Assembly (NCBI RefSeq): GCF_002646595.1
Contig: NZ_PDUD01000047.1
Coordinates: 1 to 64,000 of the forward strand
From: Flavilitoribacter nigricans DSM 23189 = NBRC 102662
GTDB taxonomy: Bacteria > Bacteroidota > Bacteroidia > Chitinophagales > Saprospiraceae
Length of the DNA: 64,000 nt
Reading direction: 5' to 3'
Below the pieces are notes generated by a model. The model saw nothing but the letters and a program-made list of their open reading frames with translations. It searched no databases and was not told the origin of the DNA. Positions 8,454 to 16,918 of this stretch are shown one piece after another. The position numbers and the translations under genes were made by a program. Numbering within the stretch: the first letter of the stretch is position 1; every line of letters begins with the position of its first letter.

Positions 8454-9560
8454 TCAAGGAGTACCCCAGACTTTCAGCGCCGTATTCACCACCAATTCCA
8501 TTTTCCGCCACTGGTCATCGTGGGTCAGATCATTGCCGTGGTGCGTGGAGGAAAAGCCGCACTGCGGACTGATACACATATTTTCCAGAGGCATATACCG
8601 GGCGGCCTCATCGATCCGGCGACGCAGGTCATCTATATCTTCCAGCTCGCGGACCTTGGACGAGATGATCCCCAGTACCACCATTTTATTTTCGGGAACA
8701 AAGCGCAGGGGCGTAAAATCACCGGAACGTTCGTCGTCGTATTCCAGGAAGTAGGCATCCACATTGATGTTGTTGAAAAGTACCTCCGCTACGGGTTCGT
8801 AGCCTCCTTCGGCAAACCAGGTGCTGCGGTAATTGCCCCGGCACAGGTGGATCCCCACCGTGAGATCGTCCGGTCGGCCGTCGATTACGGAATTGATCAG
8901 GGCGGCGTAAGTGCGCGGTAGGTCATTGGGATCTTCCCCCCGTTCGGTAGCCGCTGCCCGCATTTTTGGATCACAGAGATAGGCCAGATTGGTATCGTCC
9001 AGCTGCAAATAGCGCAGCCCGGCGCGGTAGAGATGGTCGATCTCCTCCCGGTAAGCCCGGGCCAGATCTTCGAAAAACTGATCCAGATCGGGATAAGAAT
9101 CAATGTCGATGGATTTGCGGCCGCCCCGAAAGTGGACCATAGTAGGGGAGGGGATGGAAACCTTTGGCGTTTCGGTCGCTACCGATTGCAGATAGCGATA
9201 GTCATCCACCTGTATATCCCGCACGTGCTCCAGTTTGCCGGTCACACTCAATTTCGGCGGTTTGAAGCCATCTTCCGCGACTTTGGCGTTCGGGTTGGCC
9301 TCGATGCCTCCGGTTACGGAAACGCCGGCCAGTTCTTTGAGGAAATCCAGGTGGAAATAATCGCGGCGGAATTCTCCATCCGTAATGGACCGCATCCCCG
9401 TGGATTCCAGTTTTTTGACCGTTTCGGCGATGGCGGCATCTTCGATGGTTCGCAATGCCTCGTCCGATAACTCGCCTCTTTTCCAGCGCAGACGATTTTC
9501 TTTCACTTCCTCCGTGCGGAGCAGACTACCGACGTGGTCGGCTCTGAATGGTGGGTTCAT
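8454..9560 (-). CDS. Cobalamin-independent methionine synthase C-domain homologue
   Basis: A 368-residue protein resembling the catalytic C-terminal barrel of MetE alone, as in YxjG/YxjH-type proteins, without the N-terminal barrel of full MetE (about 750 residues). The zinc-site pattern is intact: HLC (about 239-241), a following Glu in LEYD, and Cys in SPQCGFSS near the C-terminus. The N-terminal FRADHVGSLLR is typical of the stand-alone family. It sits inside the hydroxycinnamate unit between SDR and amidohydrolase. The substrate is unknown: methyl transfer linked to O-methyl removal from ferulate or vanillate is attractive but inferred; a plain homocysteine or thiol methyltransferase is the alternative. 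Confidence 0.8.
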   Translation of the reverse strand: MNPPFRADHVGSLLRTEEVKENRLRWKRGELSDEALRTIEDAAIAETVKKLESTGMRSITDGEFRRDYFHLDFLKELAGVSVTGGIEANPNAKVAEDGFKPPKLSVTGKLEHVRDIQVDDYRYLQSVATETPKVSIPSPTMVHFRGGRKSIDIDSYPDLDQFFEDLARAYREEIDHLYRAGLRYLQLDDTNLAYLCDPKMRAAATERGEDPNDLPRTYAALINSVIDGRPDDLTVGIHLCRGNYRSTWFAEGGYEPVAEVLFNNINVDAYFLEYDDERSGDFTPLRFVPENKMVVLGIISSKVRELEDIDDLRRRIDEAARYMPLENMCISPQCGFSSTHHGNDLTHDDQWRKMELVVNTALKVWGTP

Positions 9561-9647
9561 AAGTTATATTTTTCGATTGTGGTTGATCTATTTTAGAAAG
9601 TTCATGAATTAGATTTTGGACAATTGAAATTTCCAATCATCCGATAA

Positions 9648-10415
9648 TCACTTTGGCCCCATCCGGATCCCTCCATCCAGACGGATCACGGTGCCGTTCA
9701 GCATCCGGTTTTCAATAATATGCCGGGCCAGGGCCGCAAATTCTTCGGCCTGCCCCAGTCTGGACGGAAACGGCACCTGTGCCCCCAGGGAGGCGCGGGC
9801 TTCATCCGGCAAATTGGCCAGCAGCGGGGTTTCAAAAATTCCCGGAGCGATCGTATTGACCCGGATTCCGATCCGGGCCAACTCCCGCGCCAGCGGCAGG
9901 GTCATCGACACCAGTCCGCCTTTGGAAGCCGCGTAAGCCGCCTGTCCGATCTGTCCCTCGTAGGCCGCTACGGAGGCCGTCATAATGATGGTACCCCTTT
10001 CACCGTCGGCCTCCGGGGCATTTTCCTGCATCCGGTTAGCGGTGAGCCGGATAAGGTTAAAGGTACCGACCAGATTGGTATCGATCACTTTTTGGAAGAG
10101 TTCCAGTGAATGCACCCCTTCCCGCCCGAGGGTACGGGCGGCCGGGCCGATACCCGCACAACTGATCAGTCCGTGGATAGGACCGAAAGTTGCAACGGTT
10201 TTATCCAGGGCCGCCTCGATCTGCTCCTCCCGGCGGACGTCGGCCTGCAACGGCAGTACCATTGACTCTTGTCCTGCGTTTAGCTCGCTATCAGCGGGTA
10301 GGCGAATATCCAGTACGGCCACCCGGGCGCCGTATTGGGCCAGCATTTGGGCAGTAGCCAGTCCCAGTCCCGAACCGCCGCCGCTGATCAGGAAAGTTTT
10401 ATTTTTTATTTCCAC
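9648..10415 (-). CDS. SDR dehydrogenase, 3-hydroxyacyl-CoA dehydrogenase type 2-like
   Basis: A 255-residue Rossmann oxidoreductase. The NAD-binding motif is GGGSGLG (about 12-18), the Asp at about 36 (VLDIR) favours NAD over NADP, and the catalytic set is Ser in MTASVAAYEG with YAASKGG. The C-terminus RLDGGIRMGPK matches the HSD17B10/short-chain 3-hydroxyacyl-CoA dehydrogenase subgroup. It would oxidise a beta-hydroxyacyl-CoA to the beta-ketoacyl-CoA (CouN-like step). The start codon is GTG at 10415, and the first 17 bases overlap the end of the CoA ligase gene, so the two are translationally close-coupled. Confidence 0.88.
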   Translation of the reverse strand: MEIKNKTFLISGGGSGLGLATAQMLAQYGARVAVLDIRLPADSELNAGQESMVLPLQADVRREEQIEAALDKTVATFGPIHGLISCAGIGPAARTLGREGVHSLELFQKVIDTNLVGTFNLIRLTANRMQENAPEADGERGTIIMTASVAAYEGQIGQAAYAASKGGLVSMTLPLARELARIGIRVNTIAPGIFETPLLANLPDEARASLGAQVPFPSRLGQAEEFAALARHIIENRMLNGTVIRLDGGIRMGPK

Positions 10416-12288
10416 GGGCTTGATCTTTTATGGTGAGGACCGGGATCTCTGCGTCTGCTCCGTACAAGAGCTCCACAAAGGCCGCCCGGTTCCTTAGCAC
10501 CGCATTTTGGTTGATCGAGCCTTTATCCGTAAGTTCTCCCAGCGCCGGCGAAAGGGCAAAAGGAGCAACGATCAGTTTGCGGATCAGCCGGGAACTGCCC
10601 GTACTTTGCCGGGCAAAATCCTGCAGTACCTTGCCGAGCGCTTCCAGCAGTCGGGGATTATCCGCCATATCTTCCGGAGATCCTGCCGTTATACCCAGCT
10701 CTGATCTTAGATAGGCCGGTTCGGGAAAGACGATCGCGCCTATGTAATCGCGGTTATGGCCGGTAATGACCACATCCTGGATCAGCCCCCGGGCGGCCTG
10801 GACAAAACTACTGCGCAGACTGCCCACGCTCACCCAGGTACCGGTACTGAGTTTAAAGTCCTCGGCGATCCGGCCGTCGAAGATCATGCCCGCATTCGGA
10901 TCATCCGGGTCGACAAACTCCAGCGCATCCCCGGTTTTGTAAAAGCCTTCTTCGTCGAAAGCGGCCGCCGTGGCTTCTGCATTTCGCCAGTATCCGGGCA
11001 TAATATTGTTGCCCCGGTAGCGGGCTTCCAGTTTGCCGGCCACCGGTACCAACTTGAGTTCCAGACCCGGCACCGGAACCCCGAGCATGCCGGCGAAACT
11101 GCCGAATTGCGTATTGAACATGGCCGAGGGGCTGGATTCAGTGCAGCCCAGCCCGGTAGCGATCAGTAATCTTTTGCCGGTAGTCTGGAACGACAGCTCT
11201 TCCAGCGTATCCCATACGTGCTGGGCCATTCCCGCTCCGGCGTAGAACAGTAGTTTCAGTTCCGAAAAGAACCTTTCCCGCAGTGTCCGGTCGGTTTTCA
11301 GGTAAGGGATCAATTCCTCAAAACCCTTGGGTACGTTGAAATAGATGGTCGGCCTCCGTTCCCGAAGGTTGGCGATCGTCGTTTTGATGCCTTCCGGGGT
11401 CGGATTGCCATTATCGATATAAAGGGAGCCACTATTGTACAGAGTAAGGCCCAAATTGTGATTGCCGCCGAAAGTGTGGTTCCAGGGAAGCCAGTCGATC
11501 AATTCAAAGCCTTCCGTCATAAATGGGAATACCTGAACGATCTGCTGCCAGTTGGTCGTGATATTACCGTGGGTATTGATCACCCCCTTGGGTTTACCGG
11601 TAGAGCCGGATGTAAATAACACCTTGGCGATGGTATTCGGAGTAATATTTTCGTAGGCGCGCCCGACGGCCTCACTCACCTTAGTGGTTGCGATCGCCGC
11701 AAAGGCATCGGTTCCCATTGCCAAGGCCGGAGGATTTGTGATATAAGCCACCCTGGCCCGGTGGGGGATTGCATTAAGCGCCCGCTCAAAGACGCTGCCG
11801 TTGGACACAAAGATCACTCCCGGAGTCAGTGCCTCGATGGCGTGTTTCAGTTTGGTAAAATCGCTGGACTTGGTGGCGTAAGCCGGACTGATGGTCGAAT
11901 GCGGTACGCCGATATGGAGCGCCGCCAGGGCGAATAACGCGTGCTCAATGCAATTTTCGGCCAGGATAGCCACCGGCCTTTCCGGAGAAACTCCCTGATC
12001 CAGCAACCACTGGGCGATTGAAAGTACCCGTTCCAGCGTTTCCCGGTAGCTGATGGTACGCCACTGTCCGGCTTCATCTCTTTCTCCGAGGAACACCCGG
12101 TCGGGCCGATGTTCGGCCCAGTGCAGTAAACGCGCCGTCATCCGGTGGGGATGGGGCTCCAGGCGGAGCGACGACTGCAGGTAGCTGATACCCGCCGGTG
12201 TCGTCCGTTTGCGAATGTCGATCTTCTGGGTAGGGATCTCCAGGAATGGAGCCTCTTTAAAGGCAGCGGTCTTGGTCGTTTTCATCAT
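10399..12288 (-). CDS. Feruloyl-CoA synthetase-like hydroxycinnamate:CoA ligase
   Basis: A 629-residue ANL-superfamily adenylating enzyme. The P-loop LFTSGSTGKPKG is at about 219-230, with WLPWNHTFGGN, the aromatic-pocket/A5 region ATGLGCTESSP and the A7-like YKTGDALEF. Length and the 'DWLPWNHTFGGNHN' neighbourhood match feruloyl-CoA synthases (FCS/CouL functional class) rather than short fatty acyl ligases. Reaction: hydroxycinnamate + ATP + CoA to hydroxycinnamoyl-CoA + AMP + PPi. The start ATG (12288) overlaps the crotonase stop as ATGA; a second in-frame ATG follows at 12285. A tail past the C-domain ends in basic residues. The chain-length and ring-substituent preference is not readable. 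Confidence 0.88.
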   Translation of the reverse strand: MMKTTKTAAFKEAPFLEIPTQKIDIRKRTTPAGISYLQSSLRLEPHPHRMTARLLHWAEHRPDRVFLGERDEAGQWRTISYRETLERVLSIAQWLLDQGVSPERPVAILAENCIEHALFALAALHIGVPHSTISPAYATKSSDFTKLKHAIEALTPGVIFVSNGSVFERALNAIPHRARVAYITNPPALAMGTDAFAAIATTKVSEAVGRAYENITPNTIAKVLFTSGSTGKPKGVINTHGNITTNWQQIVQVFPFMTEGFELIDWLPWNHTFGGNHNLGLTLYNSGSLYIDNGNPTPEGIKTTIANLRERRPTIYFNVPKGFEELIPYLKTDRTLRERFFSELKLLFYAGAGMAQHVWDTLEELSFQTTGKRLLIATGLGCTESSPSAMFNTQFGSFAGMLGVPVPGLELKLVPVAGKLEARYRGNNIMPGYWRNAEATAAAFDEEGFYKTGDALEFVDPDDPNAGMIFDGRIAEDFKLSTGTWVSVGSLRSSFVQAARGLIQDVVITGHNRDYIGAIVFPEPAYLRSELGITAGSPEDMADNPRLLEALGKVLQDFARQSTGSSRLIRKLIVAPFALSPALGELTDKGSINQNAVLRNRAAFVELLYGADAEIPVLTIKDQARGNKK

Positions 12289-13079
12289 TCCCCTACTTTT
12301 TTGGCCCGGCCTTCCAGGAAATCCCGCAGCCGTTGTTTGGCTTCCGGGGCATCCTGGGCGATGGCAGCCATCAGGCTTTCCATGACCAGCGCCTGGTCCT
12401 GTCCGGCATCAACGATCCGGGGTAATACGTGGGTCAGGGCGTAATTGGTCATCGGTGCGTTACCGGCGATCTTGCCGGCCAGTTCCCGGGCAGTATCCAT
12501 GGAAGCACCTTCCTCCGCCAGATATTGTACCAGCCCGATGCGTTCGGCTTCTTCGGCCCGGTAGACCCGACCCGTGAGCATCATATCCGTCATGCGGGCC
12601 AGTCCGATGAGTTTGGGAACCCGGACGGCGGCGCCGCCACCGACAAAAATGCCCCGCTGCCCTTCGGGAAGGGCGAAAAAGGTATCGGGAGCCGCTACCC
12701 GGATATGGCAGGCGGCAGCCAGTTCCAGTCCCCCGCCGACCACCGCGCCGTGCAGTACGGCGATGACGGGAGCGGGACCAAACTGGATCTTATCGACTAC
12801 CCGGTGCCACATGCGGGAATGTTGGATACCCGCCACGGCATTGCGTTCCTGTAATTCGGCCAGATCCAGGCCGGCGGAGAAATGTTTCCCCTGACCGTAG
12901 AGAATGATCACGCGAATATCGCCGGGGATAAGGTCAAAGATCCGTTCTATCCCCAGCAGCAGTTCGTCGTTGATGGCGTTGCGTTTGGCTGGTCGGTTCA
13001 GACCGATCAGGAGTATGTCCTGTTCGACCTTTATTTCGAGGCTATCCGGGAGATTGAGATGCTGCCAATGGTCCGGCAT
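12285..13079 (-). CDS. Crotonase-family hydroxycinnamoyl-CoA hydratase
   Basis: A 264-residue enoyl-CoA hydratase/isomerase-fold protein. The oxyanion-hole segments are GKHFSAGLDL (about 66-75) and GAVVGGGLELAAA (about 109-121), and a Glu lies in LPEGQRGIFVGGG (about 137-149). It should hydrate the double bond of hydroxycinnamoyl-CoA. Two fates are possible: retro-aldol cleavage to the aldehyde (HCHL/Ech type) or release of the beta-hydroxyacyl-CoA for the SDR next door (CouM type). No aldehyde dehydrogenase gene is in the cluster while SDR and amidohydrolase are, so the second is favoured. It begins 2 bases after the AraC gene stop and overlaps the ligase by 4 bases. Confidence 0.88.
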   Translation of the reverse strand: MPDHWQHLNLPDSLEIKVEQDILLIGLNRPAKRNAINDELLLGIERIFDLIPGDIRVIILYGQGKHFSAGLDLAELQERNAVAGIQHSRMWHRVVDKIQFGPAPVIAVLHGAVVGGGLELAAACHIRVAAPDTFFALPEGQRGIFVGGGAAVRVPKLIGLARMTDMMLTGRVYRAEEAERIGLVQYLAEEGASMDTARELAGKIAGNAPMTNYALTHVLPRIVDAGQDQALVMESLMAAIAQDAPEAKQRLRDFLEGRAKKVGE

Positions 13080-13081
13080 GG

Positions 13082-13987
13082 TTATTTTTTATTTTTCTTT
13101 TTTCGAAAATCCTTGGGGCTCATGCCCGTTGCTTTTTTGAAAAACCTGCTGAAATAGTTGGGCTCTTTAAAGTCCAGTAAGTGGGCGATCTCCGCGATGC
13201 TGTAGGAACTGTAGGACAAGTGCCGTTTCGCTTCCAGAATGAGGTGATCCCGTACGACCTGGAGAGCTGATTTGCCCGCCACCGACTGACAGATCCGGTT
13301 CAGGTGAATGGGCGTCATCTGGAGTTCCAGCGCATATTCCCGGATCTGTTTTCTACTGGAGTTGGTTTGTTTAATGCAATTTTGAAACGCTTTAAAGTGG
13401 ATGTAATTCAGATCGTGGGTAGCCGGCAACTGCGCCGGATGCTCCTGTTGTTTTAAGCGCAGGATCCGGATGAGCAACATGCCGAGCAAACCGCGTATGG
13501 TCACCTGTTGGCCCAGCTCGTCCTTGCGGAGTTCTTCGTCAACGGCCCGGCCCAGACTGAAGATCTGTTCGAAATCGGCCCGGTTGTCGGTTTGTTGGAA
13601 CAACTGCATTTTTTCCAGATCGGTCAGGCCCTTAGGGTAGTGTTCCAATAGTTCCTCCATCAGTGCGTAGGAAATGGAAATAACGGTCCCTCTGGCCTCC
13701 CGTTCCTGCCGGAATTCGTGCACGGTATTTTCCGGCATGGTGAGAATGGAAGGTTTATTCAGTTCGACCCGTACGTGCTCACCGATGAAAAAGGTCTTCC
13801 CGTTCTCCATTAAAAAGATCTGAAATAAGTTGGAATGGATATGGGGCTTAATGTGCCAGTTGTGCGATTTGCCGGTGACTTCCATCTGATGGCAATGCAC
13901 AAACGCGGGTGACAGCATCTCGCCGGCTTCACCGTATACCACATAGTTCCGGATCTTCAATTTTGACGGTTCAATTGCCTTATTCAT
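13082..13987 (-). CDS. AraC-family regulator of the aromatic cluster (PobR-like)
   Basis: A 301-residue regulator with an N-terminal cupin-like sensing domain (HIKPHIHSNLFQIF, about 41-54) and a C-terminal double helix-turn-helix (about 200-297) ending in the family signature SIAEIAHLLDF...YFSRFFKKATGMSPKDFRK. This layout is that of PobR-type activators, which respond to 4-hydroxybenzoate or related acids. It is the first gene of the minus-strand unit, 2 bases before the crotonase, and divergent from pcaHGB. The 220-base intergenic region contains a 16-bp direct repeat, a plausible operator. The effector is inferred to be a pathway intermediate. Confidence 0.9.
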   Translation of the reverse strand: MNKAIEPSKLKIRNYVVYGEAGEMLSPAFVHCHQMEVTGKSHNWHIKPHIHSNLFQIFLMENGKTFFIGEHVRVELNKPSILTMPENTVHEFRQEREARGTVISISYALMEELLEHYPKGLTDLEKMQLFQQTDNRADFEQIFSLGRAVDEELRKDELGQQVTIRGLLGMLLIRILRLKQQEHPAQLPATHDLNYIHFKAFQNCIKQTNSSRKQIREYALELQMTPIHLNRICQSVAGKSALQVVRDHLILEAKRHLSYSSYSIAEIAHLLDFKEPNYFSRFFKKATGMSPKDFRKKKNKK

Positions 13988-14025
13988 AAAAGTTGACTAT
14001 AAATCAAGTGAAAAATATTTTATCT

Positions 14026-14098
14026 AAATATTGGATGTTTGCTTTGTGCTATTAAAAAGAAACAAATTGACTATTTGCGCCTGATTATCCAAATATTT
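14026..14098. promoter_or_regulatory. Imperfect inverted repeat in the aromatic control region
   Basis: AAATATTGGAT (14026-14036) faces ATCCAAATATTT (14087-14098); the arms are complementary apart from one extra base. It overlaps the first copy of the 16-bp direct repeat and may take part in regulator binding. Confidence 0.35.
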
Positions 14099-14188
14099 TT
14101 TCTTTTCCTTTGTATATATACCCGTTTAAAATCTTGATTAGTTGAATTTGCCAAATAAAGCATCAGGTTTGTATGTTTGCTTTGTGCT
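14035..14188. repeat. 16-bp direct repeat between the two aromatic operons
   Basis: ATGTTTGCTTTGTGCT occurs identically at 14035-14050 and 14173-14188, 138 bases apart. The second copy overlaps the -7 box of the pcaH promoter; the first lies 48-63 bases upstream of the AraC start codon. Being present once near each divergent gene, it is the best operator candidate for the AraC regulator. Duplication of a promoter segment is the alternative. Confidence 0.8.
14148..14179 (+). promoter_or_regulatory. Bacteroidota-type promoter of pcaHGB
   Basis: TTG at 14148-14150, a 21-base spacer, then TATGTTTG at 14172-14179, a full match to the Bacteroidota -33/-7 consensus (TTG, TAnnTTTG). Transcription would start about 25 bases before the pcaH ATG at 14210. 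Confidence 0.6.
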
Positions 14189-14209
14189 GTTTAAAATGAA
14201 ATTTCAGGC

Positions 14210-14896
14210 ATGAATAAAAGAGATTGGAATAATCATCCACCGCTGGTCTATCCGGACTATAAGTCGACGGTCGTCCGAAATCCGGCCAAACCTCTGATTC
14301 CGGTTCCGGAAGAGATGATGGACCTGCGGATGCCGGTTTACGGCGATGCGGTGATCGATAAACTGGACCACGACCTGACCAAAAATAGTATCGTCAACGG
14401 AGAGCCGCTGGGAGAACGCATCGTCATTCACGGTAAGGTGATCGACGAGCAGGGGAGGGGGATCCCCAATGTACTGGTGGAGATCTGGCAGTGCAATTCG
14501 ACCGGGCGGTACATCCATAAGCTGGATCAGCACGATGCGCCGCTGGACCCGAACTTCGTCGGCGCGGGTCGGGCCCTGACGGACGACGCGGGCAACTACC
14601 GGTTTTACACCATCAAACCGGGGGCCTACCCCTGGGGCAATCACCCCAACGCCTGGCGACCGGCCCATATCCACTTTTCGCTCTTCGGACACCAATTCGC
14701 CGACCGTCTGATCACCCAGATGTATTTTCCGGGAGATCCGCTGTTCGCCTACGATCCGATCTTTAATTCTGTACCTGCCCACGCCCGGGACTTGTTGGTG
14801 GCGGATTTTAAGATCGAGCTGACGGAGCCGGGATTTGCGCTGGGATACGAGTTCAACATCGTGCTGCGCGGCAGCCGGCAAACTCCCTTTGAATAG
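14210..14896 (+). CDS. pcaH: Protocatechuate 3,4-dioxygenase, beta subunit
   Basis: A 228-residue iron-bearing subunit that opens protocatechuate between the two hydroxyls to give 3-carboxy-cis,cis-muconate. Non-heme Fe(III) ligands can be placed: Tyr in STGRYIHK, Tyr in GAYPWGNH, and both His residues of PAHIHFS. The beta-sandwich core (VLVEIWQCNSTGRY) and the beta-subunit N-terminus (YPDYKSTVVRNP) are typical. It heads the plus-strand unit, divergent from the AraC regulator, with a recognisable promoter 30 bases upstream and a stem-loop in the 130-base gap before pcaG. Confidence 0.97.
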   Translation: MNKRDWNNHPPLVYPDYKSTVVRNPAKPLIPVPEEMMDLRMPVYGDAVIDKLDHDLTKNSIVNGEPLGERIVIHGKVIDEQGRGIPNVLVEIWQCNSTGRYIHKLDQHDAPLDPNFVGAGRALTDDAGNYRFYTIKPGAYPWGNHPNAWRPAHIHFSLFGHQFADRLITQMYFPGDPLFAYDPIFNSVPAHARDLLVADFKIELTEPGFALGYEFNIVLRGSRQTPFE

Positions 14897-14948
14897 TAAG
14901 TGCCGGCTAATGATGACAATGCTTCCAGGGAATTGACCATCACTGGAA

Positions 14949-14995
14949 GAACGGGAACGGTAGCTTGCATCTGGAGATATCCCTGTTTCCCGTTC
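14949..14995 (+). other. Stem-loop between pcaH and pcaG
   Basis: GAACGGGAA (14949-14957) is perfectly complementary to TTCCCGTTC (14987-14995), enclosing 29 bases. There is no T-run, so it looks like an mRNA stability or processing element setting the subunit ratio rather than a terminator. Confidence 0.5.
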
Positions 14996-15026
14996 CCACC
15001 AAAACTAAAGATCTCAATCAAAAGAT

Positions 15027-15611
15027 ATGAAATACAAACAGACACCTTCCCAGACCATCGGACCGTTCTTCGCCCACGGATTGACGGCCGAACAGTATCG
15101 CTACAACTATACCAGTATCGCCCATCCCGTAGTCGCCGATCATTCGGTGCCGGGGGAACAGATCATCGTGCAGGGGCGGGTATTCGACGGAGCGGGCAAC
15201 AGCTGTACGGATGCCATGCTGGAATGCTGGCAGTGTGACGCGGAGGGCCGTTATTCCGACCGCCAGCAGGACCCAAAAGCCGGTGGGTTTAAAGGCTTCG
15301 GCAGAGTGGGTACCGGAATGAACGAAGCGGGGCGCTACGAGATCAGAACGATCAAACCGGCTTCGATCTACGGCCAGGCACCGCACATTAATGTGACCCT
15401 GTTTATGCGAGGAATGCTGAACCATCAATTTACACGGATCTATTTCTCCGATGAAGAAGATTTGAATGCCCGCGATAAAATGCTGAACTTGGTACCGGAA
15501 GACCGTCGCCAGACCCTGATCGCCCGGCGCCTGGAAATAGCGGGAGCTACCGTTTATGAATTCAACATTTATGTACAGGGAGAACAGGAAACGGTCTTTT
15601 TCGATCTATAG
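15027..15611 (+). CDS. pcaG: Protocatechuate 3,4-dioxygenase, alpha subunit
   Basis: A 194-residue partner of PcaH. It shares the fold (QTIGPFFAHGL near the start, DAMLECWQCDAEGRY, IKPASIYGQAPHINVTLFMRG) but lacks the complete Tyr/Tyr/His/His iron set, as alpha subunits do; it contributes to the substrate pocket at the alpha-beta interface. The HIN in place of the beta subunit's HIH is visible. It lies 130 bases after pcaH and 44 bases before pcaB on the same strand. Confidence 0.95.
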   Translation: MKYKQTPSQTIGPFFAHGLTAEQYRYNYTSIAHPVVADHSVPGEQIIVQGRVFDGAGNSCTDAMLECWQCDAEGRYSDRQQDPKAGGFKGFGRVGTGMNEAGRYEIRTIKPASIYGQAPHINVTLFMRGMLNHQFTRIYFSDEEDLNARDKMLNLVPEDRRQTLIARRLEIAGATVYEFNIYVQGEQETVFFDL

Positions 15612-15655
15612 CAGGTAGTTGAGATGGCCGGCATCCCGCAACAATCACCGAAAAG

Positions 15656-16918
15656 ATGTACAGTCAATATCTATCCGATCCCGAAATTAAAGCGCTGACG
15701 GATGATGCCGCTCTGGTCCGGCACATGCTGCGGGTAGAGGTCGCCCTGGCTCAGGTACAGGCCCGGCTCGGCATTATACCCGCCGATTCGGCCCGGGAAA
15801 TTTCCGAGAAACTGACTGCATTTGAACCGGATCCGGCGAATCTCACTGCCGGCACGCTGAAAAACGGCATACCTACCATACCGCTACTTGCCCTGGCGAA
15901 ACAACACCTCTCGCCGGAAGCGGCCGATCACCTCCACTGGGGAGCGACTTCCCAGGATATTATGGACACGGCCACTGTGCTGATCATCCGCGAAACCTCC
16001 GCGGTAATGGACGGCAGGTTAAAGGCGCTCATTACCAATCTGCGGACATTGGCGGAAAAACACCGGCAAACACCAACGGTGGCCCGCACCCGGACGCAAC
16101 AGGCGGTACCGATCACTTTCGGCCAGAAGGTAGATCAATGGTACCAGCCGCTCGAAAGGCATCGGCAGCGACTGGCGGAATTGCGACCCCGCCTGCTGAT
16201 CGTCCAGTTGGGCGGCGCGGGCGGAGATCTTTCCGCCCTCGGCGAACGTGGGACCGAAGTCGCCCGGGACCTGGCCCGGGAACTGGATCTCGGGTACGTA
16301 GGAACCTGGCACAGCCAGCGCGACAGCATCGTCGAATGGGGCTCCTGGCTGGCGCTGGTCGCCGGATCACTGGGAAAAATGGCCGGCGATATCCTGCAGT
16401 TGAGCCAAACGGAGGTGGGAGAGGTGCAGGAGCGAAGTGCGGGTGGCGGCTCCAGTACAATGCCGCATAAGAACAACCCGGTATTGAGTGAAGCGATCGT
16501 TGCTCTGGCCCGTTACGCCGGCCAGCTGAACGCCGGCCTTTTTCCGGCCTTATTCCACCAGCAGGAACGCGATGGAGCCGCCTGGATCCTGGAATGGCTG
16601 AGCCTGCCTCCATTGATGATCGCCAGCGGTACGGCGCTACGCCATGCACTGACGATCAGCCGGGAGATCCGGATCGATCCGGCAGCCATGCAACGCAATC
16701 TGGATAAACTGAACGGATTGATCTATTCGGAACGAGCCAGTTTTATCCTGGCCGAACGGGTCAGTCGCCGCGACGCCAAAGAACTGGTTGAGCGGGCGTG
16801 CGCCCTGGTACGAACGGAAGGCATCCACCTGAAAGAAGCCCTGTCCCGCGTCGCTCCCGACATCCGGGTGGACTGGGCAACCGTGTTGGAATCCGGAAAT
16901 ACAGCAGGCTTACAATAA
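15656..16918 (+). CDS. pcaB: 3-carboxy-cis,cis-muconate cycloisomerase
   Basis: A 420-residue member of the fumarase/aspartase superfamily that lactonises 3-carboxymuconate to 4-carboxymuconolactone, the step after PcaGH. The superfamily signature GGGSSTMPHKNNP is present at about 263-275, along with HWGATSQDIMDTA (about 96-108) and RTRTQQAVPITFG. Length is within the range for the family. It is the last recognisable pca gene here; pcaC, pcaD, pcaIJ and pcaF are not in the window, so the rest of the beta-ketoadipate route must be encoded elsewhere. Confidence 0.95.
   Translation: MYSQYLSDPEIKALTDDAALVRHMLRVEVALAQVQARLGIIPADSAREISEKLTAFEPDPANLTAGTLKNGIPTIPLLALAKQHLSPEAADHLHWGATSQDIMDTATVLIIRETSAVMDGRLKALITNLRTLAEKHRQTPTVARTRTQQAVPITFGQKVDQWYQPLERHRQRLAELRPRLLIVQLGGAGGDLSALGERGTEVARDLARELDLGYVGTWHSQRDSIVEWGSWLALVAGSLGKMAGDILQLSQTEVGEVQERSAGGGSSTMPHKNNPVLSEAIVALARYAGQLNAGLFPALFHQQERDGAAWILEWLSLPPLMIASGTALRHALTISREIRIDPAAMQRNLDKLNGLIYSERASFILAERVSRRDAKELVERACALVRTEGIHLKEALSRVAPDIRVDWATVLESGNTAGLQ

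Noticed and set aside
12285-13079. HCHL-type crotonase giving vanillin
   Set aside because: Not excluded by motifs, but the cluster lacks an aldehyde dehydrogenase and has SDR and amidohydrolase, so the deacetylation route is preferred.
14035-14042. First copy of the 16-bp repeat as a second pcaH promoter
   Set aside because: GATGTTTG misses the T of TAnnTTTG and no TTG lies at the spacing used at 14148; better explained as operator or duplicated segment.
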